Below, piece after piece: positions 16,682 to 24,033 of a stretch of 42,129 nucleotides of DNA. The notes under the pieces are model-generated. The model had not been told where the DNA came from and searched no databases. It saw only the letters and a program-made list of their open reading frames with translations. The translations under genes were made by a program, and so were the position numbers. Source of the stretch: Spirochaetaceae bacterium (GTDB taxonomy: Bacteria; Spirochaetota; Spirochaetia; Treponematales; Breznakiellaceae); contig JAISZQ010000248.1 of NCBI GenBank assembly GCA_031269165.1, positions 1 through 42,129 of the forward strand. Direction: 5' to 3'. The stretch's first letter is position 1. Each line of letters starts with the position of its first letter.

Positions 16682-17653
16682 ATGTATACGAATAGTCGTT
16701 ATTATTTAGCGTTGGATATTGGAGGGACAAAAACCTCCGGGGCATTGTTTACGGCCGATGCTGTTTTGGTAGATGACTATGTATACACAGTGGAATCCCA
16801 AACCTTCAAGGGAGAGGAGGCGGTATATCACAATTCAAAGGGGGTACTCGATCATGTCATCCGGCATTTTGCGCTGAAAAGAGAGGAGATAGCGGGAATC
16901 GGTGTCGGAAGCCCCGGACCGCTGGATTCCAAAAGGGGCGTTATCATCCATGCGCCCCTTATGAGGTGGCGGAACTTTCCCCTCGTGGAACGCCTTAAGG
17001 CCGATTTTGAAACGGCAGTCATGCTGGACAACGACGGCAATTTGGGCGCCCTTGCCGAGCAGCGTTGCGGCGCGGCAAGGGGCTTGGAGAATGTGCTGTA
17101 TATGACCGTCAGTACCGGTTGCGGGGGCGGGTTTGTGCTGAACGGCCGGATATACCGTGGCCATGGCGGCGGCGCGGGAGAGGTTGGGCACATGAGCCTC
17201 GATCCCGATGGTCCGCCCTGTCCATGTGGCAGCAGAGGCTGTTTTGAACTGTACGCTTCGGGTACTGCCATGAACCGCATGATGAGGGAGGATATGAAGC
17301 GGGGAGTGGAAAGCCGCGTGTTTGAATTGGCGGAGGGTGAACCGGAAAGAATCAGCGGAAAGGTACTCCATCAGGCGGCTCTTTTGGGGGATTGGTATGC
17401 GCTTGACTTGTTGCGCGGCGAAGGACGACTTTTGGGACGGGGCATCGCCAACCTCTTCAATCTGCTGGATCCCGATGTGATCGTGCTTGGCGGCGGCGTT
17501 ACCAAATCCCGTGCCTTTTTTCACGACGAATTGATGGACAGCCTTAAGAAGTATTGCATCCAGCAAATATCCGGTGATTCAGTCCGCTATTCGGTCCTGA
17601 ACGACAGGGTCATACTCTACGGAGCCTTTTATCTTGTATCTGAAAGCATATAA
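16682..17653 (+). CDS. ROK-family sugar kinase
   Basis: 323 residues. ATP-binding DIGGTK is at 12-17, and the catalytic aspartate is probably D118 (LDNDGN). The ROK zinc site is complete: GEVGH (H170) then C180-P-C182 and C187 (CPCGSRGCFE). Both halves of the actin-like fold are complete. ROK kinases phosphorylate glucose, fructose, mannose, allose or N-acetyl sugars at the 6-position, usually in the cytoplasm. There is no DNA-binding domain at the N-terminus, so it is a kinase and not a repressor. With the aldolase and PFK-like gene it could begin a ketose route: sugar to sugar-6-P to 1,6-bisphosphate to trioses. Confidence 0.92.
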   Translation: MYTNSRYYLALDIGGTKTSGALFTADAVLVDDYVYTVESQTFKGEEAVYHNSKGVLDHVIRHFALKREEIAGIGVGSPGPLDSKRGVIIHAPLMRWRNFPLVERLKADFETAVMLDNDGNLGALAEQRCGAARGLENVLYMTVSTGCGGGFVLNGRIYRGHGGGAGEVGHMSLDPDGPPCPCGSRGCFELYASGTAMNRMMREDMKRGVESRVFELAEGEPERISGKVLHQAALLGDWYALDLLRGEGRLLGRGIANLFNLLDPDVIVLGGGVTKSRAFFHDELMDSLKKYCIQQISGDSVRYSVLNDRVILYGAFYLVSESI

Positions 17654-17693
17654 ATGCTAATATAACAAAGTACGAAAAACATAGGAGTAAGAT

Positions 17694-18551
17694 ATGCCAT
17701 TGGTAACATTGAAAGAGATACTTGCAGGAACCCGCGAAGGGCATTATGCCGTCGGGGGATTCAATTTTAACGGATACGAAGATGCTCAAGGGATGATCAA
17801 TGGGGCTGCGGAGAAACGGTCTCCCATTATCCTTATGGCGTCCTTAAGTGCCTGTAGGTATATCGGCCTCAAGCAGACTGTCGGGATGATCCGCGGCATG
17901 GCCGAGTCGGTTGACATTCCGGTCTGTCTGCATCTGGACCACGCTACCGATTATGATTATATCAGGGCGGCGGTCAGGGAAGGGTTTACCTCGGTCATGA
18001 TTGACGCTTCCGCGCTGGATTACGAGACAAACATCCGTGATTCACGGGCCATCGTCGATTTTGCGAAACAGTACCACTGCTCGGTTGAGGCGGAGTTGGG
18101 CAAAGTCGGCGGCAAGGAAGATCATGTCGTCGTGGATGATATGTCCGCAACCTTTACCGATCCTGAGGATGTGCCCCGTTATGTGGAGGAAACCGGCATT
18201 GACGCGCTGGCCATTGCCTTCGGTTCCGTGCACGGTTTCTACAAGAGAGAACCGAAACTTGATTTTCCCCGTCTTGAAAAGATCGTCTCCCTTACCCCCT
18301 GTCCGCTGGTTCTGCACGGCGGTACCGGCATACCGGTTGAGGACTTCAAAAGATGCGTCCGCATGGGGATGAGCAAAATCAATGTAGGAACGGAATTCAA
18401 GAAAGCCTTTACCGATACCCTGCGGAAAATGTGCGCGGTACTGCCGGAAAGCCAGGTGGATACGAAAAAGTATATGCAGCCGGTAAAGGATGTATGCGCC
18501 GAAATCGTAAAGGGAAAAATAGATATTTTTGGCAGTGCGGACAGGGCATAG
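17694..18551 (+). CDS. Class II fructose/tagatose-bisphosphate aldolase
   Basis: 285 residues, the GatY/KbaY/FbaA-type length. Catalytic D82 and zinc ligand H83 lie in HLDHATD (80-86); further zinc ligands are H180 and H208 (in HGGTG). The loop EAELGKVGGKED (133-143) is conserved in this family. The enzyme cleaves a ketose-1,6-bisphosphate into dihydroxyacetone phosphate and glyceraldehyde-3-phosphate. Fructose and tagatose stereo-specificity cannot be separated by eye. AGGAG lies seven bases before ATG. It follows the ROK kinase by 40 bases and precedes the PFK-like gene by nine. Confidence 0.9.
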   Translation: MPLVTLKEILAGTREGHYAVGGFNFNGYEDAQGMINGAAEKRSPIILMASLSACRYIGLKQTVGMIRGMAESVDIPVCLHLDHATDYDYIRAAVREGFTSVMIDASALDYETNIRDSRAIVDFAKQYHCSVEAELGKVGGKEDHVVVDDMSATFTDPEDVPRYVEETGIDALAIAFGSVHGFYKREPKLDFPRLEKIVSLTPCPLVLHGGTGIPVEDFKRCVRMGMSKINVGTEFKKAFTDTLRKMCAVLPESQVDTKKYMQPVKDVCAEIVKGKIDIFGSADRA

Positions 18552-18560
18552 AAACAGCGC

Positions 18561-19520
18561 ATGAATATTGGTGTGATTACAAGCGGCGGGGATGCGCCGG
18601 GCATGAATCCCTGTCTGGCCCAGATTGTAAAGAACGCGGCGGCAAAAGGGCACCGTGTCTTCGGATATCGCCGGGGTTTCTGCGGTATCCGTGACAACGA
18701 TTATGCCGAGCTTCGGGTCAAGGACGTGGGCGGATGGTACAAACGGGGCGGGACTGTTCTTCAGACAAGCCGTATGCCGGAACTCAAGGAAGAATTCTGG
18801 CAACGGAAACTGATCGAACAGCTTGAAAAAAACAGTATTGAGGCACTACTGGTGCTGGGCGGAGACGGCAGTTTTCGCGGTGCCTTGGACCTGCACAGGA
18901 TCGGACAAGGACTGAATTTCATCGGAATTCCCAGCACCATAGACAACAATATTTATGGTAGCGAATATACCTTGGGTTTCGATACGGCTATCAATAAGCA
19001 AATGGCGTATATCGACGATATTTCCGATACCGGTTTTTCTGTCCCCGGCAGGATCTTTTTTGTCGAGACGCTGGGTGCTTGGGACAGTTATCTGACCAAC
19101 AGTTCCGTCCACATGGGTATGGCCGATTTTGGCGTCCTAGCCGACCGGCCCATGTCGGATGAGGAAATCCTCGACAAGATAAAAACCGTCAGGGCCGCCG
19201 GAGAAAGGGACTATGTTTTGGTGACCTTTAGCGAGGGGACGCCTGAGAACAGCATTCACCGGATGCTCCGTACCGCTGAATATGTACGGAAGAAATTGGA
19301 TGTAAATGTAAAATGCAATGTGCTTGGATATCAGCAACGGGGAGGAGTCCCGACGGCACAGGAACGGTTGCATGCGGCAGGCTTTGCCAAATACGCGGTG
19401 GAGGCGGCGGATAAAAAAATCATGAATAAATATGTGGTTTGGTACAAGGGCAGGTATGCCTATGTCGATTTGGCAAACGCCGACAAGAAAAAGAATTTCA
19501 GTGACTATGAGGAGCTGTGA
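18561..19520 (+). CDS. 6-phosphofructokinase-like kinase with altered sugar pocket
   Basis: 319 residues, the standard bacterial PFK length. The ATP site is intact: TSGGDAPGMN (7-16) and GGDGS (100-104; glycine instead of aspartate at the discriminating position argues for ATP rather than pyrophosphate). The catalytic aspartate D128 sits in TIDNN, where E. coli has TIDND. Several residues that hold fructose-6-phosphate in E. coli PfkA differ: the MGR motif is LGA (171-173), so the arginine is lost, and the LGHIQRGG motif reads LGYQQRGG, losing the histidine. The ribosome-binding site is weak. It may act on a different hexose phosphate, such as tagatose- or allulose-6-phosphate, feeding the adjacent aldolase. 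A plain PFK remains possible. Confidence 0.85.
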   Translation: MNIGVITSGGDAPGMNPCLAQIVKNAAAKGHRVFGYRRGFCGIRDNDYAELRVKDVGGWYKRGGTVLQTSRMPELKEEFWQRKLIEQLEKNSIEALLVLGGDGSFRGALDLHRIGQGLNFIGIPSTIDNNIYGSEYTLGFDTAINKQMAYIDDISDTGFSVPGRIFFVETLGAWDSYLTNSSVHMGMADFGVLADRPMSDEEILDKIKTVRAAGERDYVLVTFSEGTPENSIHRMLRTAEYVRKKLDVNVKCNVLGYQQRGGVPTAQERLHAAGFAKYAVEAADKKIMNKYVVWYKGRYAYVDLANADKKKNFSDYEEL

Positions 19521-19526
19521 CGGATC

Positions 19527-20366
19527 ATGAATATTGTCGATTCTCCCATAGAGAACATCAGGCTGAATTCCCGCGAGTTGTTTTCGGCGGAAAAAAAAGT
19601 CGCTGATTATATTCTGAGCCATGTTGAAGATGTGGTACATTTGAACGGCGGGGAACTGTCGCAGATTTGCGGCGTAAGCGAGGCTACCATTGTTCGCATG
19701 TGCAAACATTTGGGCTACAAGGGTTTTTACCAGCTTAAAATTATGCTTGCCCATTATGTTGGAAAAACCAGGATTATCGGCATTGAAAACGAAGATGCCG
19801 AAGTGACCACCGTGTCCGAATTTTTTCAGGGTGTTGCCAACAATATGTACCTTATCGGAAAAATGATAGACAACGATACCATGCAGAATTGTGTAGGGCT
19901 GATCGCAAAAAGCAATACCATTCATGTGATTGCGTCGGGAAATACCATCCCTTCCGCCCTTGACTTTTCGTTTCGGCTTGGCAGAATAGGAATTGCCACT
20001 ACGAGTTCTTTTTCCGATGAACTGGCGTTGAGCAACATCAACCTTGCTCGTTATGGTGATATTGTTATTGGCATCTCCCATTCCGGTGGATCAAGCGCGG
20101 TAATAAAGGCTTTCAAGACAGCCCGGCAGAAGGGCATTACCGCCATTGCGGTTACCGACATTCTCGACTGTCCCTTAAACAAAACAGCCGATTATGCGCT
20201 GACGTCGGGGGTGGAAACTTCAAAGGTCTATGTCTTTGGCGCCGAATCCCACATCAATACGTCGGCAATTCTTGACGCCCTGCTGTTTTTTTTGGGCAAG
20301 CTGAAACGTACCGAAAAGGGCCTTGAGATGTTCCTGCCGGAGACGAAGATCGACGGTGATTTTTGA
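19527..20366 (+). CDS. RpiR/MurR-family transcriptional regulator (HTH + SIS)
   Basis: 279 residues. The N-terminal helix-turn-helix of the RpiR family is at about 15-75 (SAEKKVADYIL, then the recognition helix in GVSEATIVRMCKHLG). The SIS sugar-phosphate-binding domain is at about 120-245, with the SGN and SHSGGSS phosphate-loop motifs. Such regulators sense a phosphorylated sugar and control the adjacent catabolic genes. It follows the PFK-like gene by six bases and is the last gene of the operon. Its likely targets are the operon promoter at 12971 and the divergent kinase promoter, where several palindromes lie. Confidence 0.93.
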   Translation: MNIVDSPIENIRLNSRELFSAEKKVADYILSHVEDVVHLNGGELSQICGVSEATIVRMCKHLGYKGFYQLKIMLAHYVGKTRIIGIENEDAEVTTVSEFFQGVANNMYLIGKMIDNDTMQNCVGLIAKSNTIHVIASGNTIPSALDFSFRLGRIGIATTSSFSDELALSNINLARYGDIVIGISHSGGSSAVIKAFKTARQKGITAIAVTDILDCPLNKTADYALTSGVETSKVYVFGAESHINTSAILDALLFFLGKLKRTEKGLEMFLPETKIDGDF

Positions 20367-20419
20367 CGCGATGTTCAGTGCAACGAATCCCTTGAGAACG
20401 AGGCATTTTCCAATCTACA

Positions 20420-20620
20420 TCATCATGTATTATTTTACATACACAATGACGTAAATGTTGAATGCTTATATGTACATCACGGAGAGCCACAGGATGCTCT
20501 TCGCCATAGAACTCAATTTTACACAAAAATTTACATCAGCATGTATATAAATGTATATGTCATGATATAAATCTCAATGTACAACACATTTACAAACTCG
20601 GTAATGCCTACTTAAGTTCA
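20420..20620. other. AT-rich island dense in ATGTA/TACAT motifs (first of three)
   Basis: Short words ATGTA, TACAT, TGTATA and their reverse complements recur many times in about 200 bases, often as mirror pairs (for example ATGTATATAAATGTATAT). The composition contrasts sharply with the GC-rich flanks. No gene is visible. Similar islands are at about 22475-22650 and 35325-35475. Confidence 0.55.
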
Positions 20621-20648
20621 CATCATATAGAGGAAAGGAGGGAGACCG

Positions 20649-20750
20649 TTGTATAATCGGCGCGTTGGTGATAACCTACGAGGAAAACGTCCCCCTCGAA
20701 TGGAAAAAACAGGCACTGAATCGGTGGACTTTTTTCATGCGACAACGTAA
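20649..20750 (+). CDS. Possible 33-residue protein, unknown
   Basis: Starts at TTG 20649 with AAAGGAGG (20634-20641) exactly seven bases before it, and stops at TAA 20748. The product is basic, with RGKRPPR in the middle, and resembles nothing I know. A second open frame over the same bases (reading ITYEENVPLEWKKQ...) also stays open to 20769 but lacks a good start, so this may instead be the 3' end of a lost gene. TATAAT at 20652-20657 could alternatively be a promoter box. Confidence 0.25.
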   Translation: MYNRRVGDNLRGKRPPRMEKTGTESVDFFHATT

Positions 20751-20856
20751 CCGTTACCGCCACCTTTAGAACAGCCAAGCAATAAGTTGGTGTCCCTCGG
20801 CATCAGCCGGGGCACCCTCGCACCGTAGTTCTTAAGCACGGCACACCGATACCCAC

Positions 20857-20981
20857 TGTCAACAACTTAAGCAAAAAGAAAAGAAAGGTCTGCGGATTTT
20901 CGCGGATTAACACGGATCGAGCGGGGTATAATCCGTGAAAATCCGCGTCAATCCGCGGACGAAATTCTTAAGTTGTTGACA
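20857..20981. mobile_element. MITE-like 125-bp inverted-repeat element, complete copy
   Basis: It is bounded by perfect 15-bp terminal inverted repeats: TGTCAACAACTTAAG (20857-20871) and CTTAAGTTGTTGACA (20967-20981). Inside lie two near-complementary arms of about 30 bases around GAGCGGGGTATA. Total length is 125 bp, with no reading frame. The outer flank CAC before the left end matches GTG after the right end of the copy at 1-115, so the true end may extend three bases. No clear target duplication is visible. Confidence 0.8.
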
Positions 20982-21093
20982 ATGCCGAGATACCCCCTGT
21001 TTTAGAAAGCGGAACCCCGGCGTTCTCCATCAGGGCGCAGTTGCCGAAAACCCGAACACCGACATAACGGTGACGGCTCGCCCATTCTCCATT

Positions 21094-21105
21094 CGCGCTA
21101 GCGCG
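21094..21105. repeat. CCATT-CGCGC/GCGCG palindrome
   Basis: CGCGCTAGCGCG is a perfect 12-bp palindrome preceded by TCTCCATT. Related sites at 10831-10843 and 29908-29922 follow the same CCATT-type lead-in and form the end module of the mosaic repeats. Confidence 0.5.
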
Positions 21106-21134
21106 CCCGCATTCCCTTTTATCTCGTTTTTCGA

Positions 21135-21140
21135 TATACT
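21135..21140 (+). promoter_or_regulatory. -10 box close to the pgsA-like start
   Basis: TATACT followed by eight bases and ATG. There is no ribosome-binding site and no recognisable -35 box. It is another candidate for a leaderless or near-leaderless message. Confidence 0.4.
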
Positions 21141-21148
21141 CTTTTATT

Positions 21149-21727
21149 ATGACTCTTGCTGATAAAATTACCACCGTCAGGCTCATGCTCGTGCCCGTGT
21201 TTTGCGTCATCTACTTTTTCGACGGGACATGGACGGCGCCCATGCTCTTAGCCGTTTTTGTTATCGCCGAAATAACCGACCTGCTTGACGGCAAAATCGC
21301 CCGAAAACGCGGAGAAACATCCGATTTTGGGAAACTCTTTGACCCCTTTGCCGATACTCTCGTCCGCATCACCTATTTTTTCCTCTTTGTATTCGACGGG
21401 TTGCTCCCGGCGGCCGGCCTCATCGTCGTGCTGTGGCGCGAGTTTTCTATCCTGTTCGTGCGCAATCTCATGCTCCGCAAAGGCGTCACGATGGGGGCTC
21501 GCTGGGGCGGAAAAGTCAAAGCCGTCGCCTACATGGCCGCCGGGGCGTTCTCGCTACTCGCGTCGTGCGTCCGCCGTCTGGGAATCGCCGCCGACTTCCC
21601 GCTTTACGACGTGTTCCGCTGGACCGGTATCGGCATATTCTTGGTGTCAATCGTCCTCGCCGTCACCTCGTTTTTTGACTATGTAGAGGTCTACCGGAAA
21701 GCCCCGCCTGTTGTAGAGGTCTCTTGA
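21149..21727 (+). CDS. pgsA: CDP-alcohol phosphatidyltransferase (PgsA-like)
   Basis: 192 residues with about six hydrophobic segments. The full CDP-alcohol signature is present: D44, D47-G48, A51-R52, G61, D65 and D69 with standard spacing; the last aspartates act in catalysis and metal binding. The family transfers a phosphatidyl group from CDP-diacylglycerol to glycerol-3-phosphate (PgsA) or to another alcohol. PgsA is the most likely member from length and sequence style, but the alcohol acceptor is not provable by eye. The stop codon overlaps the -35 box of the hicA promoter. Confidence 0.8.
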   Translation: MTLADKITTVRLMLVPVFCVIYFFDGTWTAPMLLAVFVIAEITDLLDGKIARKRGETSDFGKLFDPFADTLVRITYFFLFVFDGLLPAAGLIVVLWREFSILFVRNLMLRKGVTMGARWGGKVKAVAYMAAGAFSLLASCVRRLGIAADFPLYDVFRWTGIGIFLVSIVLAVTSFFDYVEVYRKAPPVVEVS

Positions 21728-21752
21728 CATACGTATCTTTTACCCCTATACT
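21724..21752 (+). promoter_or_regulatory. hicAB promoter, leaderless arrangement
   Basis: TTGACA (21724-21729), 17 bases, TATACT (21747-21752), then ttacct and the hicA ATG at 21759. Both boxes are near consensus, and the start codon is where transcription should begin. The -35 box shares bases with the pgsA stop codon. HicB normally represses its own promoter, so this is also the likely operator region. Confidence 0.8.
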
Positions 21753-21758
21753 TTACCT

Positions 21759-21941
21759 ATGACGGTTCGGGAAGTTTTGAGGCTTTTACGTGATGACCGC
21801 TGGTTTGTGTATGAGCAGAGCGGTTCTCATGTACAACTGAAACATCTGGTTAAGAAAGGCCGCGTAACGGTTCCGAACCATAAGGGCGACCTGAAGAAGG
21901 GCACCCTGCACAGCATTCTGAAGCAAGCCGGTTTAGATTGA
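21759..21941 (+). CDS. hicA: HicA family mRNA interferase toxin
   Basis: 60 residues, complete. It has the double-stranded-RNA-binding-like HicA fold with the catalytic histidine H24 in G-S-H, followed by the basic VTVPNHKGDLKKGTL segment. HicA cleaves mRNA and stops translation until neutralised by HicB. Toxin-first order with hicB 30 bases downstream is typical. It probably starts without a leader, whereas hicB has a strong ribosome-binding site; this would favour antitoxin production. Confidence 0.93.
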   Translation: MTVREVLRLLRDDRWFVYEQSGSHVQLKHLVKKGRVTVPNHKGDLKKGTLHSILKQAGLD

Positions 21942-21971
21942 TACGAAAGGGGAGGGGGAAAGGAGATTATT

Positions 21972-22364
21972 ATGCGTAAAGTTACCTATCTTGCTGTTTT
22001 TGAAACTGACGAGAATCCCGGAATCAGCGTCTATTTTCCTGACGTGCCGGGATGTGTTTCCTGTGGGGAAACCTTCGACCAAGCCCTGTGTATGGCCAAG
22101 GAGGCGTTGTCTCTGCACATTTACGGCATGGAAAAAGACGGAGAACCGTTGCCCCCGCGAACCGACATCATTCCCGACTCAGGCGGCATGGTTGTTCCCA
22201 TATCCGTTTTCCCTGACATTGTCAGAGACGGGATGAACAACCGCAGGGAGAAGACCACGGTTACCATACCTCGTTGGCTCAAAGATGCCGCCGAAACGGA
22301 AGGGCTTAACTATTCCCGGCTACTGGAAAGCGCAATCAAAGAAACTTTGGAGATCGCTTCCTAA
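21972..22364 (+). CDS. hicB: HicB family antitoxin
   Basis: 130 residues. The N-terminal HicB fold contains the hallmark YFPDVPGC segment and a following A-L-x-M-A-K-E-A-L helix. The C-terminal 40 residues (TTVTIPRWLKDAAETEG onward) look like a ribbon-helix-helix DNA-binding domain, which would let it repress the hicAB promoter. AAAGGAG precedes the ATG by eight bases. Confidence 0.93.
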   Translation: MRKVTYLAVFETDENPGISVYFPDVPGCVSCGETFDQALCMAKEALSLHIYGMEKDGEPLPPRTDIIPDSGGMVVPISVFPDIVRDGMNNRREKTTVTIPRWLKDAAETEGLNYSRLLESAIKETLEIAS

Positions 22365-22369
22365 CAAAA

Positions 22370-22406
22370 GAGGCTGTTCCAAAACCTCAAGTTTTGGAAC
22401 AGCCTC
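22370..22406. repeat. Perfect 16-bp-stem hairpin repeat (GAGGCTGTTCCAAAAC)
   Basis: GAGGCTGTTCCAAAAC (22370-22385), loop CTCAA, perfect complement (22391-22406). It starts six bases after the hicB stop. It is nearly identical to 26457-26493. It probably ends transcription between convergent hicB and rodA. The following bases (about 22413-22432) share GGGCAACGTCATTTCCTT (reverse strand) with about 11631-11648. Confidence 0.85.
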
Positions 22407-22474
22407 GTTGGTTAAAAAAGGAAATGACGTTGCCCTGTGGGGTTCTATCCTTTGAGGTTCGCCGTTCAACTTCC

Positions 22475-22650
22475 TAGTAGACAGAATATACATTATTAGA
22501 AGTGAAGTGTAACCAGAAGTGTACGGCATACCGTAAATTCTATGGACGAACCGCAAAACGGGAACAAAGAATTTCCATTCGAACCGCATAACTTACATAA
22601 GATATGTATGATTTATATTACATGGCAATGTAGATCGTAACTATTCGGCC
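22475..22650. other. AT-rich island dense in ATGTA/TACAT motifs (second)
   Basis: It contains clusters such as TACATAAGATATGTATG and TATTACATGGCAATGTAG. No gene is visible. It lies in the convergent gap between hicB and rodA. Confidence 0.5.
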
Positions 22651-22722
22651 CGTTTCAAAATTTTATAAGCGTTATTCAATCGGGCAATCGGGCGTCCCCC
22701 GACAAGTTACCCATAAAAGCGG

Positions 22723-24033
22723 TTAGTGCTGGAACCTTCTCACGTAGACGGAAAGGCAGAGGCCAATACCCGCCATCGCGGAGAGGAGCGCCGAACCGCC
22801 GTAGGACATGAACAAGAGCGGAATGCCGGTGATCGGCATGATGCCCATCGTCATACCGACGTTGATGATGAAGTGAAAGAAATAGACCGAACAGACGCCC
22901 GTCGTGAGATATATGCCGAAGGGATCGGAGGTCGATTTCAAAATCCTCGTCAGCCTGAAAAAGATGAGCAGAAACAGCACAAACACGAATATGCCGCCCA
23001 CGAGCCCCGCTTCTTCCGCGAAAATCGAGAAGATAAAGTCCGTGCTCTGTTGGGGCAGGAATCGGTAGTGGCTCTGCGTTCCCTGTTTGAAGCCCTTCCC
23101 GTAAAGGCCGCCTGAACCGATGGCGGTCATCGACTGGATGATGTGCCAGCCTGAACCGCGCGGGTCGATGTTCGGGTCGAGAAACACGAGGAGGCGCATG
23201 ATCTGGTAGTCTTTCAGCACTTTGCGCCCCAGAAACGAAAGACACAAAGAAATAGCCGTGACGCTTGAGCCGTAGTCGATCCAGTAAAAATACTTTTTCT
23301 TGGAGGTCAAAAAGCCGATGAATGCCAGGACGAAAATGAGCGTCAAAAGCAGGACGGCAAGCAGAAAAAATGTTCGGCCAGCCAGCATATCGACAAGAGC
23401 GAAGTTCGTGTTCAGAATAAACTCTTGCCAGAGCGGGAGGACGAGCAGGATGCCGGAAAGCGCGATGCACAACACCATGAACACGATATACCGGGTCGCG
23501 ATTCCGGCAACGAACGTCATTGACAAGAGAATCGGGATAAACACGAGCGAAGTGCCGAAATCGGGTTGCAACAGTATCAGTGCCATCGGCACAAAGACTA
23601 TCATACAGGAAAGGATGAACCTGGCCGGCTCGTTTTTTGCGCGTTTTGAGCTATCGAGATATTGGGCGAGGAATATGATCGTGGTGAGTTTGGCAAACTC
23701 AGACGGCTGAACACCGAATCCACCGATGCCGATCCACGCCCTCGCGCCGCCGACATAGCGTCCGGCCACGCAGGTATACACCAGCAAAGCAAGCGTCCCG
23801 AGGTAGAGATAGCGGGATAGGTGGTATATCCGCCGGTAGTCGATCAGGGCTAAGAACAGCACGAGAAGCAAGCCACTCGAACCCCAGACGATTTGCTTGA
23901 TATACTCGTCCGACACTAACTCGCCGGTTGACGTTATACCGGACGAATAGATGAAGAGGATGCCAAAGACCGTCAGCACAATCGAGGCAATGAGCAGGGG
24001 AAAGTCAATCTCGGTTATATCTTTGAGTCGCAT
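22723..24033 (-). CDS. rodA: Rod-shape peptidoglycan polymerase RodA
   Basis: 436 residues with about ten to twelve membrane segments, SEDS family. Landmarks: the YSSG loop near residue 29, GARAWIGIGGFGVQPSEFAKL (the conserved W-I-x-x-G...Q-P-S-E region), and late GSGGLYGKG, QQSTDFIFS and MSYGGSALL motifs. RodA is the glycosyltransferase of the elongasome and pairs with PBP2, encoded just upstream. Its ATG overlaps the pbp2 stop (TAATG), indicating coupled translation. Confidence 0.96.
   Translation of the reverse strand: MRLKDITEIDFPLLIASIVLTVFGILFIYSSGITSTGELVSDEYIKQIVWGSSGLLLVLFLALIDYRRIYHLSRYLYLGTLALLVYTCVAGRYVGGARAWIGIGGFGVQPSEFAKLTTIIFLAQYLDSSKRAKNEPARFILSCMIVFVPMALILLQPDFGTSLVFIPILLSMTFVAGIATRYIVFMVLCIALSGILLVLPLWQEFILNTNFALVDMLAGRTFFLLAVLLLTLIFVLAFIGFLTSKKKYFYWIDYGSSVTAISLCLSFLGRKVLKDYQIMRLLVFLDPNIDPRGSGWHIIQSMTAIGSGGLYGKGFKQGTQSHYRFLPQQSTDFIFSIFAEEAGLVGGIFVFVLFLLIFFRLTRILKSTSDPFGIYLTTGVCSVYFFHFIINVGMTMGIMPITGIPLLFMSYGGSALLSAMAGIGLCLSVYVRRFQH

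Noticed and set aside
20770-20840. Structured RNA around GGTGTCCCTCGGC...GCCGGGGCACC
   Set aside because: The stem needs a bulge and a wobble pair, and nothing else supports a gene; it is left as unassigned intergenic DNA.
22676-23470. Open frame overlapping rodA in another minus-strand frame
   Set aside because: It is rich in R, H and P as expected for an out-of-frame GC-rich reading; rodA in the correct frame is complete.
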